NCBI RefSeq assembly: GCF_003461625.1 | Contig: NZ_QTXL01000007.1 | Span: 62,001 to 126,000 of the forward strand | Length of the DNA stretch: 64,000 bases | Direction: 5' to 3' | From: Clostridium sp. AF15-31 | GTDB lineage: Bacteria > Bacillota > Clostridia > Lachnospirales > Lachnospiraceae | Part shown: in pieces, positions 25,727 through 34,298 of the stretch | Layout: each line of letters starts with the position of its first letter | How positions within the stretch are numbered: position 1 is the first letter of the stretch | Notes under the pieces: generated by a model | Told to the model about the DNA's origin: nothing | Databases searched by the model: none | What the model saw: only the letters and a program-made list of their open reading frames with translations | Made by a program: the position numbers and the translations under genes

Positions 25727-26050
25727 ATGGATATTAAGAAAGTTGGAATATTTGCAGCAGGTTTATTGTTTGGTACGGCAGGTATCAAGGTATTATCAAG
25801 CAAGGATGCAAAGAAGGTTTACACAAACTGTACAGCAGCGGCTCTTCGTGCAAAGAAGTGTGTTATGAACACAGCTACAACCATTCAGGAAAATGTAGAT
25901 GACATTTACCAGGGCGCTAAGCAGATCAATGCAGATCGTGAAGCAGAAGAAGATGTCGTTGTAGAAGATATTCCTGCAGAGACAGCAGAAGAAACTGCTG
26001 AGTGCGCATGTGAAGCTGCAGCAGAAAATACAGAAGCAGTAGAGGCATAA
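25727..26050 (+). CDS. Small DUF6110-like protein next to metal ATPase
   Basis: A 107-residue protein with a hydrophobic N-terminus (VGIFAAGLLFGTAGIKVL), then a helical stretch with two Cys (NCTAAALRAKKCVM), and a very acidic, Ala/Glu-rich tail with CACE. The layout matches DUF6110 proteins, which are commonly encoded beside heavy-metal P-type ATPases in Clostridia. It may be a membrane-anchored helper that delivers or senses metal; this is inference from neighbourhood. SD AGGAGG is well placed, and the ATPase start follows 29 bases after its stop. Confidence 0.75.
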   Translation: MDIKKVGIFAAGLLFGTAGIKVLSSKDAKKVYTNCTAAALRAKKCVMNTATTIQENVDDIYQGAKQINADREAEEDVVVEDIPAETAEETAECACEAAAENTEAVEA

Positions 26051-26079
26051 GAAAAATTTAGATAAGAGGATGAGCTGAA

Positions 26080-28161
26080 TTGAAATTCATAATAAAAGAT
26101 AAGATGAAGGGCAGACTGCGTGTGCATATGTGTCAGAATCATATGTCATATGAAGAAGCTGATATTCTTTTATATTATCTGGAGTCTTTTGAACCGGTCA
26201 GCTCGGCAAAGGTGTATGACCGGACGGCGGATGCAGTGATCTGTTATACGGGAAATCCGGATATCATTATCGACAGACTTCGCAGATTTCATTATGAAGA
26301 TGTAAAAGTCCCAAATGGTTATCTGGAACGAAGCGGCAGAGAGACGAATGCGATGTATCAGGAGAAGCTGATCGATAAGATTATCTTCCATTATGCAAGA
26401 AAGTGGCTTCTGCCATATCCGATATCAGCAGCTTATACAGGTCTGATGTCTGTTAAGTATATCTGGAAAGGCGTTAAGACTCTGACAAAGGGCAAGATCG
26501 AAGTTCCGGTGCTGGATGCAACATCCATTGGAGTATCTGTCTTACGAGGGGATATGAAGACTGCAGGTTCGATCATGTTCCTGCTCGGAATCGGTGAACT
26601 GCTTGAGGAGTGGACACATAAGAAGTCGGTCGATGACCTGGCACGTACGATGTCATTAAATGTCGGAAAAGTGTGGTTAAAGACAGAGAATAACGAGATA
26701 TTGGTTGATTCTGATACGATTGCAAAAGGAGATCATGTCGTTGTCAATGTCGGAACGATCATTCCGTTTGACGGAACTGTCTGTGATGGTGAAGCAATGG
26801 TGAATCAGGCATCACTTACCGGAGAATCCGTATCCGTCAGACGTACGGCAGGAAATGTCGTATATGCCGGAACAGTGGTAGAAGAAGGCTCGCTCATAAT
26901 AGAAGTAAAAGAGGTATCCGGTTCCAGCCGATATGAGAAGATTGCGCAGATGATCGATGAGTCTGAGAAACTGAAATCCAATCTGGAGGGCAAGGCAGAG
27001 CATCTGGCAGACCGTTTGGTGCCGTACAGCTTAGGTGGTACGATACTTACCTATCTGCTTACAAGAAATGTAACAAAAGCCCTTGCGATCCTGATGGTTG
27101 ATTATTCCTGTGCATTGAAGCTTGCTATGCCTGTATCGGTATTATCGGCGATCCGTGAGGCAGGAAACCGTAAGATTACAGTCAAAGGCGGAAAGTATCT
27201 GGAAGCGGTAGCAGAAGCGGATACGATCGTATTTGATAAGACCGGAACACTGACAAAGGCACAGCCTACAGTTGCGGGAGTCGTTTCCTTTAACGGAACA
27301 AGTGAAAACGAATTGCTTCGTATCGCTGCCTGTCTGGAAGAGCATTTTCCACATTCAATCGCAAAAGCCGTAGTGGATGCGGCAAAACGAAAAAATCTGG
27401 ATCATGAAGAGATGCATTCAGAAGTAAAATATATCGTAGCGCATGGAATCTCGACAACAATTGGGGATTCCAAGGCGATCATCGGCAGTTATCATTTTGT
27501 ATTTGAGGACGAAAAATGTACGATACCGGAGGGGATGGAAGAAGTATTTGAGAATCTTCCGGCGGAATATTCCCACCTCTATCTGGCGATCGATAACGAG
27601 CTTGCGGCAGCAATCCTGATTGAGGATCCGTTAAGGGAAGAATCTGCAGATATTGTAGAACGGTTAAAGTCGGTTGGAATCTCCAAGGTCGTTATGATGA
27701 CCGGTGATTGTGAACGGACTGCAAAGGCGATCGCAGAGCATGTCGGTGTCGATGAATATTATTCAGAGGTACTGCCGGAGGATAAGGCTGCATTTGTAGA
27801 TCGAGAGAAGGCAGCAGGCAGAAAGGTTATCATGATCGGTGATGGTATCAATGATTCACCGGCACTTTCAGCAGCAGATGCAGGCATCGCGATCAGTGAT
27901 GGTGCGGAGATTGCCAGAGAGGTCGCAGATATTACGATCGATGCGGACAGTCTGGATGAGATTGTGACATTGAAGATACTTGCAAATCTTCTTATGAAAC
28001 GGATTCACAGAAATTATCGTTTTATCGTAGGGTTTAATACCGGGCTGATCGTGCTTGGAGTTGCGGGTGTGATCGCACCGACAACATCTGCACTTCTGCA
28101 TAATACATCAACCTTGATGATCGGATTAAACAGCATGAAAGACATGTTGCCCGAGTTATAA
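26080..28161 (+). CDS. Heavy-metal P-type ATPase, non-canonical membrane motif
   Basis: The start is TTG (26080), 9 bases after GAGGA; an in-frame ATG at 26104 is the alternative. The 693-residue P1B-type ATPase has an N-terminal HMA-like domain without the CxxC pair, the actuator motif SLTGES, the phosphorylation site DKTGTL (Asp at about residue 385) and the hinge GDGINDSPALSAADAG. The transmembrane metal motif normally read as CPC/CPH is here DYSCALKLAMP: one Cys and no Pro before it. This variant belongs to poorly defined subgroups, so the metal is uncertain. Confidence 0.9.
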   Translation: MKFIIKDKMKGRLRVHMCQNHMSYEEADILLYYLESFEPVSSAKVYDRTADAVICYTGNPDIIIDRLRRFHYEDVKVPNGYLERSGRETNAMYQEKLIDKIIFHYARKWLLPYPISAAYTGLMSVKYIWKGVKTLTKGKIEVPVLDATSIGVSVLRGDMKTAGSIMFLLGIGELLEEWTHKKSVDDLARTMSLNVGKVWLKTENNEILVDSDTIAKGDHVVVNVGTIIPFDGTVCDGEAMVNQASLTGESVSVRRTAGNVVYAGTVVEEGSLIIEVKEVSGSSRYEKIAQMIDESEKLKSNLEGKAEHLADRLVPYSLGGTILTYLLTRNVTKALAILMVDYSCALKLAMPVSVLSAIREAGNRKITVKGGKYLEAVAEADTIVFDKTGTLTKAQPTVAGVVSFNGTSENELLRIAACLEEHFPHSIAKAVVDAAKRKNLDHEEMHSEVKYIVAHGISTTIGDSKAIIGSYHFVFEDEKCTIPEGMEEVFENLPAEYSHLYLAIDNELAAAILIEDPLREESADIVERLKSVGISKVVMMTGDCERTAKAIAEHVGVDEYYSEVLPEDKAAFVDREKAAGRKVIMIGDGINDSPALSAADAGIAISDGAEIAREVADITIDADSLDEIVTLKILANLLMKRIHRNYRFIVGFNTGLIVLGVAGVIAPTTSALLHNTSTLMIGLNSMKDMLPEL

Positions 28162-28258
28162 TAGATGTGCTATACTATCTCCATGTGTTTCAGGTGCGGA
28201 AGAAAATCTGCATTTTAGACATATGGGGATATTATTATATAGAAAGAGTTATACGAAT

Positions 28259-28822
28259 ATGCCGGAATCAAATCTTACAAAGAAAGCGATTGCATTAAGT
28301 GCAAAAGAACTGACCAAAGAGAAACCATATGACAAAATATCGATCAGTGATATTGCAGACCGATGCGGAATCAAGAGACAGACATTTTACTATCATTTTC
28401 AAGATAAATACGAACTGTTGGTCTGGATCTATTTTAATGAATTATTTGCTCCTAATATGGAGGACATATCCTTAGAGAACTGGGATGAGAAATTAGGCGC
28501 GATCCTCACACAGATGCAGGAGGAGAAAAAGTTCTATATTAACACGATCAAACATGCAGAGGATTATATTATCCAGTATATGCTTGAGGTTGCAGAACAG
28601 ACCTTTGAAGAGGCAATTGATAAGTTAGACGAGAAATCTCATCTGAAAAACGAGGAACGTGGTATATTTGCCCGGTTCTTCGCATATGGGATCTGTGGGA
28701 TCATCGTTGAATGGGCAAAGGGTGGCATGAAGATGGCACCGGAGAAGCTGGCTGATTATATGAGGGAGATGCTTGAGAAGTGTAAGCAGGCAGTCTATAT
28801 ATCCGATCATGACAGACAGTAG
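28259..28822 (+). CDS. TetR-family regulator, TetR1
   Basis: The start at 28259 (MPESNLTKKAIALSAKEL) matches the usual N-terminus of this group; an in-frame ATG at 28223 would add 12 unlikely residues. The 187-residue protein has a TetR HTH (ISISDIADRCGIKRQTFYYH followed by F) and a DhaS-like C-terminal helical domain. An 11-bp perfect inverted repeat lies 94-121 bases after its stop codon, before the MMPL gene, and is a likely operator. It probably controls the MMPL/lipoprotein operon that follows. Confidence 0.85.
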   Translation: MPESNLTKKAIALSAKELTKEKPYDKISISDIADRCGIKRQTFYYHFQDKYELLVWIYFNELFAPNMEDISLENWDEKLGAILTQMQEEKKFYINTIKHAEDYIIQYMLEVAEQTFEEAIDKLDEKSHLKNEERGIFARFFAYGICGIIVEWAKGGMKMAPEKLADYMREMLEKCKQAVYISDHDRQ

Positions 28823-28915
28823 CAGAAGCCGGGCAGACCTTGGTGTACAGACAGTACAGAAAATGATAGAATTTATCAGGTATTCAGGCTTTTTTTATAC
28901 TTATTTTAGAATTCG

Positions 28916-28943
28916 TTTTGACATTTCCGGATAAATGTCAAAA
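28916..28943. promoter_or_regulatory. Inverted repeat, likely TetR1 operator
   Basis: TTTTGACATTT (28916-28926), spacer CCGGAT, AAATGTCAAAA (28933-28943): perfect 11-bp arms. It lies upstream of a TATAAT (28967-28972) that serves the MMPL gene; no good -35 at proper distance is seen. Confidence 0.7.
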
Positions 28944-29000
28944 AAATTGTCAACCCTAAAATCTTGTATAATTACAAACAAACAAAATAATCATATTCTA

Positions 29001-29037
29001 TGAACGGAAACAAGAAAAAGGTTTCCGTTCATTTTTT
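29001..29037 (+). terminator. Leader terminator before MMPL gene
   Basis: A perfect 11-bp stem TGAACGGAAAC/GTTTCCGTTCA with a 9-nt loop and T6, between the -10 element (28967) and the ATG at 29061. Because it lies within the predicted 5' leader it could act as an attenuator; otherwise it ends the tetR1 transcript. Confidence 0.8.
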
Positions 29038-29060
29038 GTATTAACGAAAGGATTGATTCT

Positions 29061-31343
29061 ATGAACAAATTTGGAAAGGCGATTGTAAAGCTTCGTGTAC
29101 CGATCTTAATTATCAGTATCCTGCTTTTGATCCCGGCAGCGATTGGTTTCTTGAAAACCAGAGTAAACTATGATGTACTTTCATATTTACCAAAGGATAT
29201 CGAAACCATGAAAGGTCAGGACATTCTGGCGGATGATTTCGGAACGGGTGCTTTCTCCCTGTGCCTGGTAGAAGGGATGGACGATAAAGATGTCGTCAAA
29301 TTAAAAAAACAAATGGAACAGGTAGACAATGTTGATTCTGTAATCTGGTATGACTCGATTATGGATATTTCTATTCCGGATGAGATTTTACCGAAAGATA
29401 TCAGAGAGGCATATCGTAATGATGATTGTACGATGATGGCAATTATCTTTAAAACAACAATGTCTTCCGATGAGACAATGGAAGCGATCACTCAGATCAG
29501 AAAGCTTGCAAGTAAGCAGTGTTTCATCAGCGGAATGTCAGCCGTTGTTACGGATACCAAGGATCTGTGTGATAAAGAGGTTCCAATCTATGTAACCATA
29601 GCAGTTATCTTATCGCTGATCGTATTATCACTGACTATGGATTCCTTCCTCGTACCGATCTTTTTCTTATTAAGTATCGGTATGGCGATTGTATATAACT
29701 TGGGAACAAATGTATTTAAAGGAGAGATCTCTTACATAACACAGGCACTTACCGCAGTCCTGCAGTTGGGTGTAACGATGGACTACTCGATCTTCCTGTG
29801 GCACAGTTATCAGGAAGAGAAAAAAGTAAATGGCAAAGAGAATAAAGAAGCTATGGCAGATGCGATCGCTTCCACCTTCTCATCTGTTATCGGTAGTTCG
29901 ATCACAACAGTAGCAGGTTTCGTTGCACTGTGCTTCATGACCTTTACCTTAGGCCTTGACCTTGGTATCGTTATGGCAAAGGGTGTCGTTATCGGTGTTA
30001 TCTGTTGTGTAACCGTACTCCCATCCATGATCCTGATCTTTGATAAGCCGATTGAAAAGACCTGTCACAGATCTTTACTTCCTAAGTTTGATAAGCTTAG
30101 CAAATTTATCGTGAATAAGTACTGGATCTTCCATATCTTATTCCTGATCCTTCTGGTTCCTGCGTTATATGGTTATACACATACAGATGTTTACTATAAC
30201 CTCGACAGCTCATTACCGGAGGATCTTCCAAGTATTCAGGCAAACCAGAAGCTGGAAGAAGAATTCAATATGAACTCTACACATATGATCCTGCTTGACA
30301 GCAATCTGGATGAAAAGAGTATTAATAAAGTTATTTCAGAAATTAAGACTGTCAAGGGTGTTAAGACTGTACTTGGTCTGGAATCTGTAGTTGGTCCTAT
30401 GATTCCACAGAGTATGATTCCACAGGATTTGAAATCCAAGCTTGACAATGGCGAATGGAAGCTGATGTTAGTCATGTCAGAATACAAAGTAGCAAGTGAT
30501 GAAGTAAATACACAGTGTGATGAGATCAATACGATTCTTCACAAATATGACAGTAAGGGTATGCTGATCGGTGAAGCTCCTTGTACAAAGGATCTGATCG
30601 AGATCACAGATAAGGATTTTAACACAGTAAGTACCGTATCCATCGGTGTTATCCTGCTGATCATATTATTCGTCTTCAAATCCGTATCACTTCCGATCAT
30701 TCTGGTATGTGTAATCGAATTTGCAATCTTTATCAATATGGGTATTCCTGCATTTACAAATACAACATTACCATTCATCGCATCCATCGTTATCGGTACG
30801 ATCCAGCTTGGTTCTACCGTTGACTATGCGATCCTGATGACAACAAGATATAAGAGAGAGAGAAGTAATGGCCTTGCTAAGAAAGAAGCAGTTACAGTTG
30901 CACTTCAGACATCTATGATTTCCATTATCGTAAGCGCATTAAGCTTCTTTGCCGCAACCTTCGGTGTTGGCTGTTACTCAGAGATCGATATGATCAGTTC
31001 TTTATGTACGTTGATGGCAAGAGGAGCTATCATCAGTATGTTTGTCGTCATCTTCCTGCTTCCTGCAGCGTTGATGTTATTCGATAAGCTGATCATCCAT
31101 ACAACAATCGGATTCAAGGGTATTACCGGCAAACAGAAAGTAGCTTATGCCGGAGCGGGAAATGTTGATCCGGCTTCGGAACAGAAAACGGCAGATGATG
31201 ATGATTTCCTGAATGAAGACAGACCATTTGCAAAGAAGAAATCCGGAAACTTTGATAACTATGATTTTGATGACAGTTACAGTGACGATGATAAATATAT
31301 AGATGTAAATAATGATTCCAATGGTCCTGCTGACCGGCAGTAG
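29061..31343 (+). CDS. MMPL/RND family transporter
   Basis: A 760-residue protein with 12 helices as two RND-like halves (1-~370 and ~370-720), each a helix, an extracellular domain and five helices. The proton-relay Asp positions are in TMDYSIFLWHSY and TVDYAILMTTRY. A long acidic, disordered cytoplasmic tail (from residue ~700; DDDDFLNEDR, DDSYSDDDKY) is unusual. MMPL proteins move lipids, peptides or envelope components across the membrane. It is followed after 20 bases by the heptad-repeat lipoprotein, with which it presumably works. Confidence 0.92.
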   Translation: MNKFGKAIVKLRVPILIISILLLIPAAIGFLKTRVNYDVLSYLPKDIETMKGQDILADDFGTGAFSLCLVEGMDDKDVVKLKKQMEQVDNVDSVIWYDSIMDISIPDEILPKDIREAYRNDDCTMMAIIFKTTMSSDETMEAITQIRKLASKQCFISGMSAVVTDTKDLCDKEVPIYVTIAVILSLIVLSLTMDSFLVPIFFLLSIGMAIVYNLGTNVFKGEISYITQALTAVLQLGVTMDYSIFLWHSYQEEKKVNGKENKEAMADAIASTFSSVIGSSITTVAGFVALCFMTFTLGLDLGIVMAKGVVIGVICCVTVLPSMILIFDKPIEKTCHRSLLPKFDKLSKFIVNKYWIFHILFLILLVPALYGYTHTDVYYNLDSSLPEDLPSIQANQKLEEEFNMNSTHMILLDSNLDEKSINKVISEIKTVKGVKTVLGLESVVGPMIPQSMIPQDLKSKLDNGEWKLMLVMSEYKVASDEVNTQCDEINTILHKYDSKGMLIGEAPCTKDLIEITDKDFNTVSTVSIGVILLIILFVFKSVSLPIILVCVIEFAIFINMGIPAFTNTTLPFIASIVIGTIQLGSTVDYAILMTTRYKRERSNGLAKKEAVTVALQTSMISIIVSALSFFAATFGVGCYSEIDMISSLCTLMARGAIISMFVVIFLLPAALMLFDKLIIHTTIGFKGITGKQKVAYAGAGNVDPASEQKTADDDDFLNEDRPFAKKKSGNFDNYDFDDSYSDDDKYIDVNNDSNGPADRQ

Positions 31344-31363
31344 TAAATTAGGAGGTAATTAGT

Positions 31364-33679
31364 ATGAGTTATAAAAATATGAAAGCAAGAAAAAGATTTA
31401 TGGCGATCGCTCTGAGTGGTGCAATGATGTTATCCGTTACAGGCTGTGGTAGTACAGCAACAGGAGATGTACAGACATTAGAGAACCCGGAGATCATGAG
31501 TAAGAGCGATGAAGAATTGTCAGATGTACTTGAGAATTCTGTCGGACTTTCCGAGAATACAGACAGTGATAAAGATGAAACCGTTTACGTTATTGCTGAT
31601 GCAGCAGGTAATAAGCAGGACGTTATCGTCAGTGAGTGGTTAAAGAACACAGATGGTGAGGCAACCATTAAGGATAGCAGTAACCTGACTGATATCGAGA
31701 ATGTAAAAGGCGACGAGACATTTACAGAGAATAATGGAGAACTTGTATGGAAGGCAGATGGCAATTCCATTTATTATCAGGGCAAGTCAGAGGAGCAGGT
31801 TCCTGTAGAAGTTAAAGTTACTTATTATCTGGATGATCAGGAGATCACACCGGATCAGCTGGCAGGCAAGAGCGGCAAGGTAAAGATGAGATTTGAATAT
31901 GTCAATAATTCAAAGAGTGGAGATGTATATACTCCTTTCCTGATGGCAACCGGTATGATCTTATCCAATGACAAATTCTCAAATATCAAGGTTGAGAATG
32001 GTCAGGTTGTAAATGATGGAAACAACAGTATCGTTGTTGGTATGGGTATGCCTGGTCTTCAGGACAGCCTGGATCTGCAGAAATTAGATGTTGAGATTCC
32101 GGATTACTTCGAGGTTACAGCAGACTGTACAGATTTCTCTCTGGACATGACAATGACAGTTGCTTCTACCGGATTCTTATCCAAGGACAGCGATAACAAG
32201 GATCTGAAGGATGCTGAATCTGATATCAACGAACTGATCGACACATATAGCGATGGTATGAATTCCCTCGTTGAAGGAATTACAGAATATACAGATGGTG
32301 TATCTTCCGTATCCGATGGTATTGGTCAGGTAAAAGATGGCGCGGACAGCTTATATCAGGGTTCCTTAACTCTGGCACAGGGTGTTGATTCTGCAACAAC
32401 AGGTGCCGGCACATTAAAAGCAGCATTCGAAGGTGAAAATGGTATCTTATCCGGTTCCAAGCAGATCAGCGACGGGCTTGCAACATTAAACAAAGCCGTA
32501 AAGGGAATCGAACTTCCAACCAAGACAGAATTAAGTGATAAAGAAAAGAAAGCAATCAAGAGCACGATCACAGAGAATATTACAAATAACCTGACAGCAA
32601 ACAAGGATAAGATTGCGGATGGTGTTGATAAGGATGCTGTAACAGCAGAGGCACAGAAGAATGGTAAAGCAGCAGCACCTTCTAAGGAATCCGTTGTAAA
32701 AGAGGCACAGGCAGCAGCACCTTCCGCTGATACAGTTGCAGCAGAAGCACAGGCAGCAGCACCTTCCGCTTCTACGGTAGCAGCAGAGGCACAGGCAGCA
32801 GCACCTTCATCATCAACAGTAGCATCCGAAGCATCTGGTCAGTTTGCAACTTATTTCCAGGAATTTGTATCCGCATATGCACAGATGACAGGTTCCCAGC
32901 CGGATGATGCAACACTTGCTGCATTACAGGGAGCGTTTGCAACTGCATATGGTGATGTATATGGAGCAGCTTATAAGTCAGGATATGGTACAGCTTATGG
33001 TTCCGGTTACAAATCCGGTTACGGTACAGCTTATGGCACAGCTTATACATCCGGCTACAGCACAGCATACGGTACAGCATATACCAATGCTTTCACAGCA
33101 GGTTATGGCAGTGCGTATGGTACAGCTTATCAGTCTGCATATGGTACAGCTTATGTAGAAGGTTATAAGTCAGGATATGCAACAGCATATCAGGATGGTC
33201 TTTCTTATGGTGCGAATCTGGTACTTGGCAAGCTGAGTTCATTCTCCGGACAGATCACAACTCTGAAGAAGAGTGTAGACGCCCTGGCAACTGGTGCATC
33301 AGCACTGAACACAGGCCTTGGCAAGGTATATACAGGCACTTCTGATCTGTATAATGGTATGGTTAAGTTGAATGGTGGTGCAGGCAGCCTTACAAAGGGT
33401 GCAAATACTCTGAAAGAAGGAGCAGGCACATTAAAGGATGGCGCATCAAAGCTGACAGATGCAAGTGGTGACTTAAAGGATGGCAGCAAGCAGTTATCAG
33501 ATGGTACAGATAAGATCGTTGATGCAGTAAATGACGCAGAAAAGGATCTGGATTCTCTGTCAGAAAAGTGCGATAAGGTCATCAAGGCCGGTGAAGCTTA
33601 TGAATCCTTCGGTGGAATCTCAGATGATATGAAGGGTAGTGTTAAGTTTATCATCAAGACCGATTCGATCAGCAAATAA
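31364..33679 (+). CDS. Heptad-repeat lipoprotein with Tyr/Gly tetrad region (MMPL partner)
   Basis: A 771-residue exported lipoprotein; the lipobox is SVTGC. After a beta-rich region (to about residue 275) come YhgE/Pip-like XXXLXXG heptads (VEGITEYTDGVSSVSDGIGQ), a ~15-residue Ala/Pro repeat (EAQAAAPS...TVAA, residues ~428-490), and about 20 tetrads of the type (A/G)-Y-x-x (residues ~525-612; AYGTAYTSGYSTAYGTAYTN). A second heptad block follows (LTKGANTLKEGAGTLKDGAS). Unlike full YhgE proteins it has no C-terminal membrane helices. It probably forms a long extracellular rod working with the MMPL exporter. Confidence 0.85.
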   Translation: MSYKNMKARKRFMAIALSGAMMLSVTGCGSTATGDVQTLENPEIMSKSDEELSDVLENSVGLSENTDSDKDETVYVIADAAGNKQDVIVSEWLKNTDGEATIKDSSNLTDIENVKGDETFTENNGELVWKADGNSIYYQGKSEEQVPVEVKVTYYLDDQEITPDQLAGKSGKVKMRFEYVNNSKSGDVYTPFLMATGMILSNDKFSNIKVENGQVVNDGNNSIVVGMGMPGLQDSLDLQKLDVEIPDYFEVTADCTDFSLDMTMTVASTGFLSKDSDNKDLKDAESDINELIDTYSDGMNSLVEGITEYTDGVSSVSDGIGQVKDGADSLYQGSLTLAQGVDSATTGAGTLKAAFEGENGILSGSKQISDGLATLNKAVKGIELPTKTELSDKEKKAIKSTITENITNNLTANKDKIADGVDKDAVTAEAQKNGKAAAPSKESVVKEAQAAAPSADTVAAEAQAAAPSASTVAAEAQAAAPSSSTVASEASGQFATYFQEFVSAYAQMTGSQPDDATLAALQGAFATAYGDVYGAAYKSGYGTAYGSGYKSGYGTAYGTAYTSGYSTAYGTAYTNAFTAGYGSAYGTAYQSAYGTAYVEGYKSGYATAYQDGLSYGANLVLGKLSSFSGQITTLKKSVDALATGASALNTGLGKVYTGTSDLYNGMVKLNGGAGSLTKGANTLKEGAGTLKDGASKLTDASGDLKDGSKQLSDGTDKIVDAVNDAEKDLDSLSEKCDKVIKAGEAYESFGGISDDMKGSVKFIIKTDSISK
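32647..32835 (+). repeat. 45-bp in-frame repeats (Ala/Pro region)
   Basis: Three to four copies of a 45-bp unit encoding AEAQAAAPSxxTVA. Copies differ by a few bases. Confidence 0.85.
32938..33195 (+). repeat. 12-bp in-frame repeats (Tyr/Gly tetrads)
   Basis: Tandem units of about 12 bases such as GGTACAGCTTAT, encoding GTAY/SGYK-type tetrads. Confidence 0.85.
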
Positions 33680-33799
33680 TTAATAAATGAAAATCGTTTG
33701 CCCTATAAAAAGCATTGGTTGAATTTTGTTTACGATTTAAGACAAAAGGATACCTTGTTAGGACATCCGAAGTAGGAAAAAAGAATATAGTTTGACATA

Positions 33800-33861
33800 G
33801 GGGCTCCGGTTTCGCATGTTTTTCAATGAATCAATCCTTGAATATATGCCGGAGCCCTTTT
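33800..33861 (+). terminator. Terminator of MMPL operon
   Basis: GGGCTCCGG pairs with CCGGAGCCC across a long loop and is followed by TTTT. Confidence 0.75.
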
Positions 33862-33875
33862 AATGTGTACTAAGT

Positions 33876-34131
33876 GCATTTCCGGTTTTATATTCTGAAT
33901 ATGCCGATTACTTCCTCTTGATAAAATCTCTACATGAGACGCACTTGTTTTTCTATTTGAAACACATGCCTGATTCACACCTGCTCCGTGCTAACTCGCT
34001 CTTCGAGCTCAAACAAGCACCCGCAGGTGTTGGCAATGTGTTTCGCATAACGAAAAACTGCGTGAATGTCGTCATGTAGAGGTTTTATTATACGGAAGCA
34101 ACGGCAATTATGTTATATGAACCGGAAATGC
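33876..34131. repeat. Long imperfect palindrome A (256 bp)
   Basis: The two halves are near-complementary over ~120 bases: GCATTTCCGGTT at the left end pairs with AACCGGAAATGC-type sequence at the right end, then ATATGCCG/CGGCAAT, CTCTACATGA/TCATGTAGAG, GAAACACAT/ATGTGTTTC and ACACCTGC/GCAGGTGT, closing on a loop near 33995-34008. The right half recurs at 38452-38580. With the terminator at 33800 it fills most of the 619-bp gap; no gene is seen. Confidence 0.85.
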
Positions 34132-34207
34132 CTGTTGCAGCATGGAAAGGCGTCAGGCAGATTTAATGTTTAGCCGGAAATACAGAGGCTATTATATAAA
34201 AAAGGGG

Positions 34208-34249
34208 TTGACATATATACAGTTTAGATGTAACATAACGATGTTATGT
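34208..34249 (+). promoter_or_regulatory. tetR2 promoter with operator
   Basis: TTGACA (34208-34213), 17-nt spacer, TAACAT (34231-34236). The 17-bp palindrome ACATAAC-GAT-GTTATGT (34233-34249) begins two bases into the -10 element, so a bound repressor would block RNA polymerase. The same palindrome occurs at 34976. Confidence 0.85.
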
Positions 34250-34298
34250 GAATGACTGTTCATATGTTGAAATGGAATAAAACTGGTGGTGAGATGAG

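Noticed and set aside
28223..28258. Upstream start for TetR1
   Set aside because: The extra 12 residues do not match the family and no ribosome-binding site is near; the start at 28259 fits known N-termini.
28918..28972. TTGACA at 28918 as -35 element of the TATAAT at 28967
   Set aside because: The distance is 43 bases, far too long; TTGTCA at 28947 leaves only 14. The -35 of this promoter remains unassigned.
32772..33158. Reverse and forward shadow ORFs over the lipoprotein repeats
   Set aside because: Repetitive DNA keeps several frames open; only the lipoprotein frame has a signal peptide, SD and long continuity.
33876..34131. Insertion sequence or MITE
   Set aside because: No transposase and no clear target-site duplication could be seen; a palindrome over its full length differs from short terminal repeats. 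Kept as an unexplained repeat.
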